From Magnolia sinica (lineage: Eukaryota; Streptophyta; Magnoliopsida; Magnoliales; Magnoliaceae), in the NCBI RefSeq assembly GCF_029962835.1, contig NC_080590.1, positions 63,176,001-63,240,000 on the forward strand: a stretch of 64,000 nucleotides of DNA, in the 5' to 3' direction. This document shows positions 54,698 to 63,254 of the stretch, piece after piece. A program made the translations under genes and the position numbers. Under the pieces are notes generated by a model that saw nothing but the letters and a program-made list of their open reading frames with translations, was not told the DNA's origin and did not search any database. Position 1 is the first letter of the stretch. Every line of letters starts with the position of its first letter.

Positions 54698-55837
54698 ATG
54701 GCTTCTAGAGGTAGAAAAACTACTTCCCGTGGTCCTTCTTCTTCCTCCAGATCGACCGCTATCTCTAAACGTCATCTTCTTGTTCCCAATGATGATCCAT
54801 CATATGTTAGGGACATTAGATTACGTAATGTTATTGTTGAACATCCTGTTGATGTTAATCATATTGCACCTTTTGACATCCTTCCTATGCTTGAAGCTGT
54901 AAGTTGGGTTAACTTATTACATTGGGGTGGGCCTGCATACCGGTCCATTGCTCAATCCATGTTTACATGTATTAGTGCTTTTTCACAGGATAATTTAACT
55001 TTTAAAATATCTACTAGAGAAGGGCCTTTTGACATTGATCGTCATTTAATTTCAGCCCTTATAGACATTCCTATGAATGATGAGGGTATTCCTATCTATA
55101 ACTTAACTGATAAACCCTCAATGTCTGAAAAATGCATGCTCACTAGAGACTTGTGCAACATGGATGTTCAATGGACTCAAAAAGGGAATGCGCTTCCCGC
55201 AAGGTATTTGTTACCCAAATACAGAATTCTCCACAAAATCTTTGTGTCTACTCTGTATCCTCGTTCGGGTAATAAATCTGACTTGACTTCATTTATGGTT
55301 CGTATTATCCATGCTATTTCCAATGGTACTCAGATTTATTTACCATCCTTAATCTGTCATTTCATTCTTTAGTTTCGACTCCATCCTGGTCATAGTGACA
55401 TTCCTTTTGCCTATTTAATGACTGTATTGGCTACACATATGTTAGTCGATATGCCTGTTGATGAGGCACCAATCCATCATCTGATCTTCAACAATACTAA
55501 TATCAATAAGATGAAGCTGGATCTACTTCCTGAACAAGGTGGTGGTGGTGGTGGTGGTCATGAAGAAGCTGGTGATGACATTAATATGGATGACATTTTT
55601 GAGGAACTGGATTCTAACTCAACAAATGATCCAGATTTTGAACCATCTGATGTTGATGCTCGTCTTAGTGCATTAGAGGATAAAGTTGAGAATATAAATG
55701 TAAAGATGAAAAACATGTCTATTGCTCATGATTTACAATTTAAGTACATGCACAAATATCTTAGGCGATTGAACAAAGGCGTGCACCATCTTGATCCCTC
55801 TATTCCTGCTCCGTCATCTGGTTCTGGTTCTGAGTAG
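54698..55837 (+). pseudogene. SIRE-2 ORF3, accessory protein (one stop)
   Basis: I chose the ATG at 54698 (MASRGRKTTSRGPSSSSRST) because the in-frame sequence upstream is not conserved. The frame gives 380 codons with a single TAG at 55370-55372, where SIRE-1 has Gln. After the basic Ser/Arg start come YVRDIRLRNVIVEHPVD, FDILPMLEAVSWVNLLHWGG, FKISTREGPFDIDRHLISAL, LPARYLLPKYRILHKIF and YPRSGNKSDLTSF. Then come a poly-Gly run, an acidic stretch (DINMDDIFEELDSNSTNDPD), a short coiled coil (ARLSALEDKVENINVKMKN) and SIPAPSSGSGSE. It resembles the 'putative plant transposon protein' domain; the function is unknown. No membrane segment is evident. Confidence 0.8.
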
Positions 55838-56150
55838 TTTATATGAGACTTCTGGTCTGTAATAACTTTATAACTTAGCACTTGGTTGACTGATTTTGAG
55901 TTGGATTCTATCTATGTTTTATGCTGGATATTTATTCTATGTGAAGCTATGCTGAGTATCTCTATCACTGTTTTGCTATTCTATCTTACCTCCTCATGTT
56001 TACTCTCATATATTCTCTTATTTAGTTCTCCTTTGTCATATTATGACAAAAAGGGGGAGAATGGTTTGTTCTTAACGATGTGATTATGAGAGGAGTAGCA
56101 TTGATTATGTTACTCAGGGGGAGTGGGGGAGTATGTTTGAGCTTGTTAAA
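55838..56150 (+). promoter_or_regulatory. SIRE-2 3' untranslated region: hairpin and polypurine tracts
   Basis: A palindrome with 9-bp arms (TTTGTCATA, centre T, TATGACAAA; 56032-56050) runs into AAGGGGGAGAATGG. A second purine tract, CAGGGGGAGTGGGGGAGTA, lies at 56115-56133. The hydrophobic 65-codon frame at 55886-56083 has no counterpart in SIRE-1 and is probably incidental. Confidence 0.7.
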
Positions 56151-56295
56151 TTAAACTGGTTGAATGTTGAATATTGAATATTGATTTGCTTTGGCTATCA
56201 TATTCTTTTTAATTCCGTTGTTTTAAGTTTTATTTGGCATTGTCCTATTCACCCCCCCCCCCCCCCCCTCTAGGACATATAGCTAGGCCTTTTCA
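56151..56295 (+). repeat. SIRE-2 3' LTR remnant
   Basis: CTTTGGCTATCATATTC to the end GGCCTTTTCA matches 49341-49436 of the 5' LTR. The first 1.9 kb of the LTR, with promoter and array, is missing. An uninterrupted run of about 18 C (56251-56268) replaces CCCCCC of the 5' LTR. Confidence 0.88.
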
Positions 56296-57480
56296 CTTAA
56301 CGACAAAGCATCATTCCCCTTAGTCGATTGATTAGATAAAAAAGATGAATGAGACCAAGGTAACCAAACGATTTACTGTCTCGTTTTCAATTGGTAAAAT
56401 TTTTAAGGATCAAGTAATTTGTCGTGGTCGATATGAAAGCATGTCATATATTACTCGGTCGACCATGGCAATCGGACTGTGATGCGACTCACCAAGGATG
56501 AGATAATGTTTATGTCTTCGTCAAGGATGGTCAAAAAATGGTCTTTGACCCTCTGGCACCAGAGTACTACCCTGAAGCTTTTAAAGTAGAGGGGAGTTCC
56601 CTCCTAACCATTAAGGATTCCATGGAGGAATCCAAGAAAACCGGCAAGGTGTATGTCATGGTGGTAAAAGGTGAGGAATCGGAGACAAACATTCCTCTAA
56701 GTTTAAAGTCATCGCTGAATGAATTCAAAGAAATTTGGCCTGATGACCTTCCCGACAAATTGCCTCCCATGCAAGATATTCAACAACATATTGTACTCGG
56801 GCCCAATTTACCTAATCTTCCTCACTATCAAATGAGTCCGAAGGAGTGTAATATTCTACAAGGATAAGTAGAGGAATTGATTGTAAGGTTCTAATCCGAG
56901 AAAGCATGAATCCAAACATCGTATCGTCCTCATTAACTCCAAAGAAATATGGGAGTTGACGCTTATGTGTCGACAATCGGGTGATTAATAAGATTACCAT
57001 AAAATATAGATTTTTCATACCATGGTTGGACGATATGTTGAACATACTTGAGGGTGTGAAATTATTTTTTCTAAATTGGATTTAAGGAGCGCCTAGCATC
57101 AGATTCGAATACGGCTGAGTGATGAGTGGAAGATAACTTTTAAGACTAAGGAAGGGTTATATGAATGGTTGGTCATGCCCTTTAGTCTTTCGAACGCACC
57201 TAGTACATTCATGAGGTTGATGAACCAAGTTTTAAAGTCACTCATTGGGCATTTCATAGTAGTATATTTCAATGGCATTTTAATATACAGTTATGATGAA
57301 GCAAGCCATATGGAACACCTCAAACAAGTCCTTCAAGTACTCACCAACACAAGTTGCATCTCAATTTTTTTAAAAAAATGTGTCTTTTTTACTAATAGCC
57401 TATTGTTTTCAAGCTTTGTTGTGACATCCACGAGCATCCAGGTGGACAACAAAATAGTGAAAGCCATCAGAAAATAACTA
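56296..57480 (+). pseudogene. Gypsy-C protease end and reverse transcriptase (broken)
   Basis: After the second target copy the protease end can be read with stops. A 109-codon frame (56538-56867) includes LNEFKEIWPDDLPDKLPPMQ and NLPHYQMSPKECNILQG, the RT start. Stop-interrupted fingers and palm follow ([25 protein letters not shown]). Then WLVMPFSLSNAPSTFMRLMN leads to VVYFNGILIYSYDE near 57255-57300. The catalytic FDD box is FNG, so both aspartates are lost. The frame ends at 57477 in the connection. Confidence 0.82.
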
Positions 57481-58517
57481 ATTCCAACAAACATACATGA
57501 AGTACGGAGTTTTTATGGATTGGCGACAATATATCGTTGATTCGTGAAGAATTTTAGTACTATTAGTCACCAATTACATATCATATGAAAACTGAGATAT
57601 TTTAGTGGACTGACGAAGCTGGCAGGAGATTTGCTGAAATCAAGCACAAATTATCCACAACCCCGGTTCCTGTACTTCCCAGCTTCGACAAACTGTTTGG
57701 GCCGAATTTGATGCTTTATATGTCGGAATTGGGGGAGTTTTATCTCAAGAAGGCAGGGCAGTAGCCTTCTACGGTGAAAAGCTTAGTTATGCATGTAAAA
57801 GTGGTCGACCTACGAGCTCGAATTGTACGCAATGGTCAAGGCATGGTGACATTGGCAACATTACTTAATTTAGCAGGAGTTTATTCTTTACACAGACTAT
57901 CAAGCTCTCAAATTCATTAATAGTCAGGCCAACATGAATCGTGTGCATGCTAGATGGGTTACGTTTTTATGAGAATTCACATTTATTTTGAAGCACAAGT
58001 CAGGGCAACAGAACAAAGTTGTTGATGCACTTAGCTACAATGTGTCACTACCTGTTACAATAAACAATGAGGTAGTCAGCTTCGGCTATCTCAAAAAGTT
58101 GTATGTTGAGGATTAGAACTTCAAAGATGCATGGATAAGGTGCCAAGAGGGTCATCCTAATAACCTACATATGCAAGAAGGTTTCCTCTTTCAAGGAAAT
58201 CAACTGTGCATTCCCCAAAGTTCTCTGAAGGAGCAAATTATTCAAGAGTTACATGGATGTGGCCTTGATGGACACCTTAGGTGAGACAAGTTGCAGGCTC
58301 TTGCAGAGGAGCGATATTATTGGTCATAATTGGTATGTGATGTGGGTAAAGCAGTGCAGCACTGCCATGTTTGTTAGACATCCAAGGAGCGGTCTCAGAA
58401 TACGGACCTCTATACCCCGTTACCTATGCCTAACAACCCTTGAGAGGATTTATCTATGGACTTCATGCTTGGCCTCCCACGAACACAACGCAGTATAGAT
58501 TCATTGTTCATGGTGGT
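57481..58517 (+). pseudogene. Gypsy-C RNase H and integrase start, cut by Athila-D
   Basis: RNase H traces appear as AEFDALYVGIGGVLSQEGRA near 57705-57765 and scattered phrases in other frames. The integrase zinc end (GLDGHL, then CHVC-type cysteines) is near 58258-58375. [20 protein letters not shown], carrying the first catalytic Asp, is at 58456-58515. There the sequence turns into the Athila-D LTR. Damage is heavier than in any other pol here. Confidence 0.8.
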
Positions 58518-60051
58518 TGTTGAGTACCAAATATTGCATATTTCTCCATGTTTATATCTTAGTTTTATAAACATGATAGTGCTTAATTGTTATATTATAT
58601 GTATGTTTGTCTTGAGAGGTGAATCTAAGAGCTTAGAATGAAAAGGATGTTAAAAGCATAGATTTAATGCTCAAGAATCACCAAGGCAAGGGATAGATCT
58701 TAGGAGACCAAGATTGAAGACTTCAAGGGCCTAAGATTCAAGAAAACCATGTGGAGAAGGAAGTTGAAACTACAAAGTGTAGAAACTCAAAAAAACTGAA
58801 CTTCACTATCGATGACATCGAACACCCTTCGATGACATCGAACTAAGTTTTCAATGACATTGATGCATTGAGAATTACATGAAAGTCAAGTTCAGTTACT
58901 GGACTAATTCGACGCTTTTCTTGATGACATCAAAGACTTGTTCGAGTGATCGAAGACACCCTTGATGACATCGAAACCTATTCGATGGCATTGAGAATTC
59001 TTAAGATTTTGGAGTAACTCATTGGAACATTATGGACACGTTTTCGATTAATCGAAGAAACCTTCGATGACATTGAAGATCTGTTTGATGGCATCAAAGG
59101 TCGGTAGATGACAACGATCTCTTCCGCAGCGCGAAAGGGCATGACTTTCGAATTCGATTCAAACTAAGATTCCATGTTCGATAGCATTGAAGGTTGTTCG
59201 ATGACATCGAAGGCATTATGCAGAGTGCATAAATTTGAGGTAGTTTGCGAACTTATCTGAGGCAGTACGAAAGTTTGAATTGTAAAACTATTTAAAGGAT
59301 TCCCTAAGCTATTTCAAATCATCTTCTAGGGTTTGGAAAGGGAAAGAAGGCCTAGGTGGAGCGCTGACAACATTCTTCTACTTTGATTTCATCGCGGGTT
59401 CTAGTTGATCTTTTTGTCTTTCTTCTAGGATGTTAATCTTCCTAGGCTAATTTCTTAGCTAAGGCTAAGGGATGAAACCTATAATTTATTTTGATGTTTA
59501 TCTTATTTTAATTCAAGTTTATGTTGAATTTCATTAATTTCTAGTTTGATTTAAGGAATATTTTCAGGTTTCTATGGTTTATTGTGACTCCAATTATAAT
59601 AGATGTTGTGAGAACTTTAAATATCTTCTTACTTATTTTAAATTATGGGATGTGTATAAGTAGTTGTTCACCATCGTCTCTTGGGCATAGGGGATGATTG
59701 AATTCCTTGTTATCATTGCAATTAGACGGATATTTGGTAACTAATTCAATGAAAGTTCAGATTTTGTTTTAACCGCTCCATCATCCGATTGGATAGGATA
59801 GGACTTCGATTTCAATCGAGTTATCGTTGAATCAAGTACATTGAATATTGAGATTGTTATAGGTGGATTCTTGGATCCTTAGTCTTTTATCTTTATTATT
59901 CAAAACTCTTTTTATCTCACTAGATTAAAAACTCTGATAACCAAGTTATATTTAGATTAGTTCTAGACTGTGTTCCCCATTTCCTATGGATTCAACCTCG
60001 TTTTCATTGAGTTATTACTACATCACGACCCTGCACTTGGGGTTATGAACA
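58518..60051 (+). repeat. Athila-D 5' LTR
   Basis: The LTR runs TGTTGAGTACCAAATATTGC...GGGTTATGAACA, 1534 bp. It matches the copy starting at 63255 for all of the 746 bp visible there. TATTTAAA at 59289-59296 is the probable TATA box. Confidence 0.93.
58805..59296 (+). promoter_or_regulatory. Athila-D LTR promoter: TCGATGACATCGA array and TATA-like box
   Basis: More than a dozen units of CTTCGATGACATCGAAG or close variants (ATCGATGACATCGAA, TTCGATGGCATTGAG, TTCGAGTGATCGAAG) lie at 58805-59215. They lie upstream of TATTTAAA, as in the other LTRs, but the palindrome core differs. The 3' LTR has the same array at 63548-63945. Confidence 0.65.
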
Positions 60052-60057
60052 AGTTTT

Positions 60058-60075
60058 TAGCGTTGTTTCAGGAGA
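60058..60075 (+). promoter_or_regulatory. Athila-D degenerate primer binding site (tRNA-Asp type)
   Basis: TAGCGTTGTTTCAGGAGA aligns with the Asp site TGGCGCCGTTGCCGGGGA at 12 of 18 positions. Four of the six changes are C-to-T or G-to-A. The site is in the right place but probably no longer primes well. Confidence 0.55.
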
Positions 60076-60876
60076 GTGGCATTGAACATGATTAAGTTTA
60101 GTTTTTTTTCTAGGTTTGATTTTTATTTTATGTTAGATTCTTCTTTCTTTTTTTTCTGAATTTTTCTAATCTATGGTTTTTTTTTAAAACTTTTCAATTT
60201 TAAAATTTTGTTTTAGGATTTATCTTAATTTTTTCCTTCTCTTTCTTCTTCTAACATTACTAACATAGTTTCATTGTTTTGATTTTGTAGGATATTCAAT
60301 TCTAGTTCTTCTCTTTTGGTAACTTCTTCCCTCTACTTACTTTCCGTATTGTTGTAGGATTTTTTTTATAAGAATTTATTTTTGAAATAGATTTAGAATT
60401 AGGGTTTCATTAAGTTCATGCAAGAGTAGACATGTGAATATGCTAATATACTTTTAGAAGATGAGAGATATCGTGAAGGGCTATTAAATGATTATGTTAG
60501 GAAACAACCTATGTCTCAAAATTTTACTAAAACCAAGGGGATATAATATTTCACAAGTTAAGAAGTCCCTACGCGATCATATGTGAGAGAATAATTACAC
60601 TCCACCGATTAAGAAATCATTATGTGATATTAGAGTGAGAACAATTATTATTCATCCGGTAAGAAGAAATCAATGCGTGATTATATTATGAGCGATAATG
60701 CATACCAACAACCATCAAACTCTCCCTCATATGACCCGTATAGCTATAATCAGTGGAAACATCAAATTTTAAATTAGAGATGTGTACCAACCATGGATTT
60801 TAGTGACTATTATCTTGGATACCCTACCTTTGAGATCTAACCAGAAACAATCCAAGAGGATTCACTTTAGAAATTC
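60076..60876 (+). other. Athila-D leader and degenerate gag start
   Basis: A T-rich leader reaches about 60410. From the ATG at 60418 short phrases such as CEYANILLEDERYREGLLND can be read with stops, and GTGAGAGAATAATTAC-like sequence repeats near 60580-60660. I recognise no domain. This is probably what is left of the gag N-terminal region. Confidence 0.45.
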
Positions 60877-61368
60877 ATGGATGCTCAAGAGAAAATTAAC
60901 CAACACATAATGCAATCATTCACAGAAATTAGAACATCATTGGAATTGTTCATTCGAAGAATTCAATCACACTTTATTGATGAGCAAGAGGCTAGTTTAT
61001 CCCAGCCTCAACCCGATCTACAAATACAACGCGAGGAGATTGATTCCAACTCGCTTGTGGAGTATACTAAATTTGAGAGTGAGGAATTGGATTATGTTCA
61101 TGAGTATACGGTTCAGTTTTCTAAAGAGTCGATCTCAATGACAGTCCAAGTTAATGATCAAGAGACACAGATATTTTTCAAACATAGTAATGTTGACCTA
61201 CTCCACCTACATGACATGCTTGATTCCAATGTGGAGGATGAGCCCCTTTCAAGTGAACCTCACGGCTCTTTTGAGGCGTGCTCGACCCACTCCCCTAATT
61301 TAGATTATAATATGATTAGGGAGATAAACAACTTACTTGATATGACTCCGGTATTTGAAACTACCTAG
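60877..61368 (+). pseudogene. Athila-D gag-pol linker frame
   Basis: This is an open frame of 163 codons. The last third, HGSFEACSTHSPNLDYNMIR and EINNLLDMTPVFETT, aligns with the spacer just before RT in Athila-A (LETCLAHSHDFDDDMIREMG, TMLDTMPVLEV). The earlier part is acidic and Gln/Glu-rich with no known domain. The frame stops at TAG 61366-61368, where Athila-A continues with Trp. Confidence 0.65.
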
Positions 61369-62135
61369 TGGAGGCCACCATTTGAGTAGTTACCCCTTGA
61401 CGATACAAAGCCTCTACTAATTAGTATCAAGGAACCAAGTCTTCACATTAAATCTTCACCTACTAATCCTCAATCTGTCTGTGCAAGGCAAGGCGAGATG
61501 TATCCGGTGATGATTTACTCTCACTGAGATGAAGAGTAAGAGAGTATGCTTCCCTCTATTCTTAAAGAAGATGAAGGTGTCCTTGAGCATATCATCACAA
61601 ACCTCAATGTGAAAAACGAGCCCCTGTCAACTGAATCTCCCGACTCTTTAGGAGTTTGCTTGACACACTTTGAGGATCCTAATGATAATATGATAAAATA
61701 AATAGTGGATGCCTTTCAAGACAATACCTCGGTAGTTGTTACTGACCAAGGGAATCATTATTCTGAAGAACATCTTTCCACAGATCCTAAATGTTTACCA
61801 TTAAAGGAGGAGGAGCTAAAAATTGAACCGAAGTCTAAAACTTCGGAATGTGCTGAGACTACACTACTTAATGAGAAATTTTCTTAATTTCACTTAATTG
61901 TAGTCTCTAATTCACCATGGTGTACTAACATTAAAAACTTTTATTCCACATGTAAATATTACCCACTTTGGATACCTCAGGAGATTAAAAGAAAACTTTA
62001 TACTGAGGTTCATAAATTTCTCTGGACATTCATACTCCAGGGCATCCAAGCCTACTGCAAAAAGGGCTTTTGAATGATCTTGTTAAGAAACCTATTGAGA
62101 AATTTATTAAGATATTAGCCGGAGGAGGAACTTTG
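61369..62135 (+). pseudogene. Athila-D pol remnants with catalytic domains deleted
   Basis: After the stop the spacer homology goes on (WRPPFE; then EEESMLPSILKED-type sequence near 61535). A 60-codon frame at 61705-61887 is Glu/Lys-rich. Near 61985-62035 KRKLYTEVHKFLW matches the RNase H-integrase linker of Athila-A (KKKFFVEVHKFFWDD). RT palm, RNase H and integrase are not present in between, so the region is a collapsed pol. Confidence 0.6.
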
Positions 62136-63254
62136 CTACATGATTGAGTAGTTTTTCCTTGCTTTCCTAGTTTATGATTAAAATTTATTTACATTCTTAG
62201 GATTAATTTTCTTTTCACAGTTTAGTTTAGACACTAGAACAACATTTTATTAGAAGATCATATTCACTTCACAGGTACTCCTCATCTACTTCCCTATATT
62301 TTCATTGCTCTGAATTTTTCTTCTATTACATATGTTTATACATTGAGGACAATGTAGGTTTTAGGTTGGGGGGTAGGTTTCTTATCGGAAATTCTTCGAA
62401 TTTGAGCAAAATTGTTAAATTTTAAGCTAAAATTCTTCCAATTTCTTGAAATTTCTGTGAATTTAAGTAATTTTGAAATTAATCCATAGATTTAAATTAT
62501 AAGATACTTAATGTTGATGATTTATAACTCTTTGATTTTAGTTATTTGATAGATTTAAAAATTAAGTTGAGTTATTATATCTTAATTAGAAGTTTTAAAC
62601 ATTGATTGAGTCATGATTTCACATGTCACATCTAACTTACACATTAAAGTTTTAGTTTGATATTGAATTGTTAACTTGATGATTATTATGCATGATAGGA
62701 ACCAACCTAGGAAATTTGTCCATCATGTTCAATGAAAACAATTGAAGAAAAAGAAAGAAAAAAAGAAAGAAAGAAGTAATACCCAGCCAAAAAATAGTTA
62801 TCATAAAAAAGGGCGACCTATTAAAGTTCATTAAGGACCGTTGAAAAAAAAAGTGAAATAGTGTGGAAGCCATCGATGGAAAAATCAAAAGCCAAAAGAA
62901 TAGAGTGTTGAATTGTAAGGTAAGTTTTGGTTATCTTGAATGTTCTTTTGATTATCAATGTTATAATGAAAATAGAGAATTGAACCTTTGGTTGTGATAA
63001 GTCTAAACTCACTATGCACTCATGGAACTCAATGTTTAGGATTGTTCTAATTGTAGAATTAATGCTTTGAACTTGATTAAGAAATTTACCAAATGCTAGA
63101 GTTTAAGAGAAAGTAGTTCTCAACATTAATGTATTTTAGATTTCTATAATTTGGATTGTTTTTAGAACTGCTTGAGCTCATTGAAATTATTCAATTATTT
63201 ACCAAAATCTTTCACATGTTTTTCTCAGGACTAGCAAAATGCTGGTTGGGGGTA
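62136..63254 (+). other. Athila-D 3' untranslated region
   Basis: It holds ACATTGAGGACAATGT at 62340-62355 followed by TTTTAGGTTGGGGGG, an A/G-rich stretch of AAAGAAAG type at 62745-62780, and finally GCAAAATGCTGGTTGGGGGTA at 63234-63254 touching the LTR, the likely polypurine primer. No gene is seen. Confidence 0.7.

Larger units (their letters stand above)
47396..56295 (+). mobile_element. SIRE-2: SIRE-type Ty1/Copia element with a third ORF
   Basis: The element begins TGTAAGTGC and ends GGCCTTTTCA, with CTTAC (47391-47395) and CTTAA (56296-56300) as target duplication with one change. Order: 5' LTR, initiator-Met primer site, gag-PR-IN-RT-RH, ORF3, hairpin and polypurine tracts, and a 3' LTR of which only the end remains. 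It is the plus-strand sister of SIRE-1 and better preserved: gag runs open for 635 codons and RT-RNase H for 400. It interrupts the Gypsy-C protease. Confidence 0.93.
34441..58517 (+). mobile_element. Gypsy-C: decayed Gypsy element in three pieces
   Basis: The pieces are 34441-34982 (LTR end, primer site, gag start), 46393-47395 (gag, zinc knuckle, protease) and 56296-58517 (rest of protease, RT, RNase H, integrase start). They are separated by a Tekay-like element and by SIRE-2. The right side is cut by Athila-D in integrase. The order and phrases such as DLPDKLPPMQDIQQHIVLGP and WLVMPFSLSNAPSTFMRLMN are Gypsy, probably a chromovirus relative. It is the most mutated element here and the oldest in this half of the window. 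Confidence 0.85.

Noticed and set aside
55886..56083. 65-codon hydrophobic frame after ORF3 in SIRE-2, a possible small membrane protein
   Set aside because: The matching region of SIRE-1 has no conserved frame; it overlaps the 3' hairpin and is AT-rich, where hydrophobic codons arise by chance.
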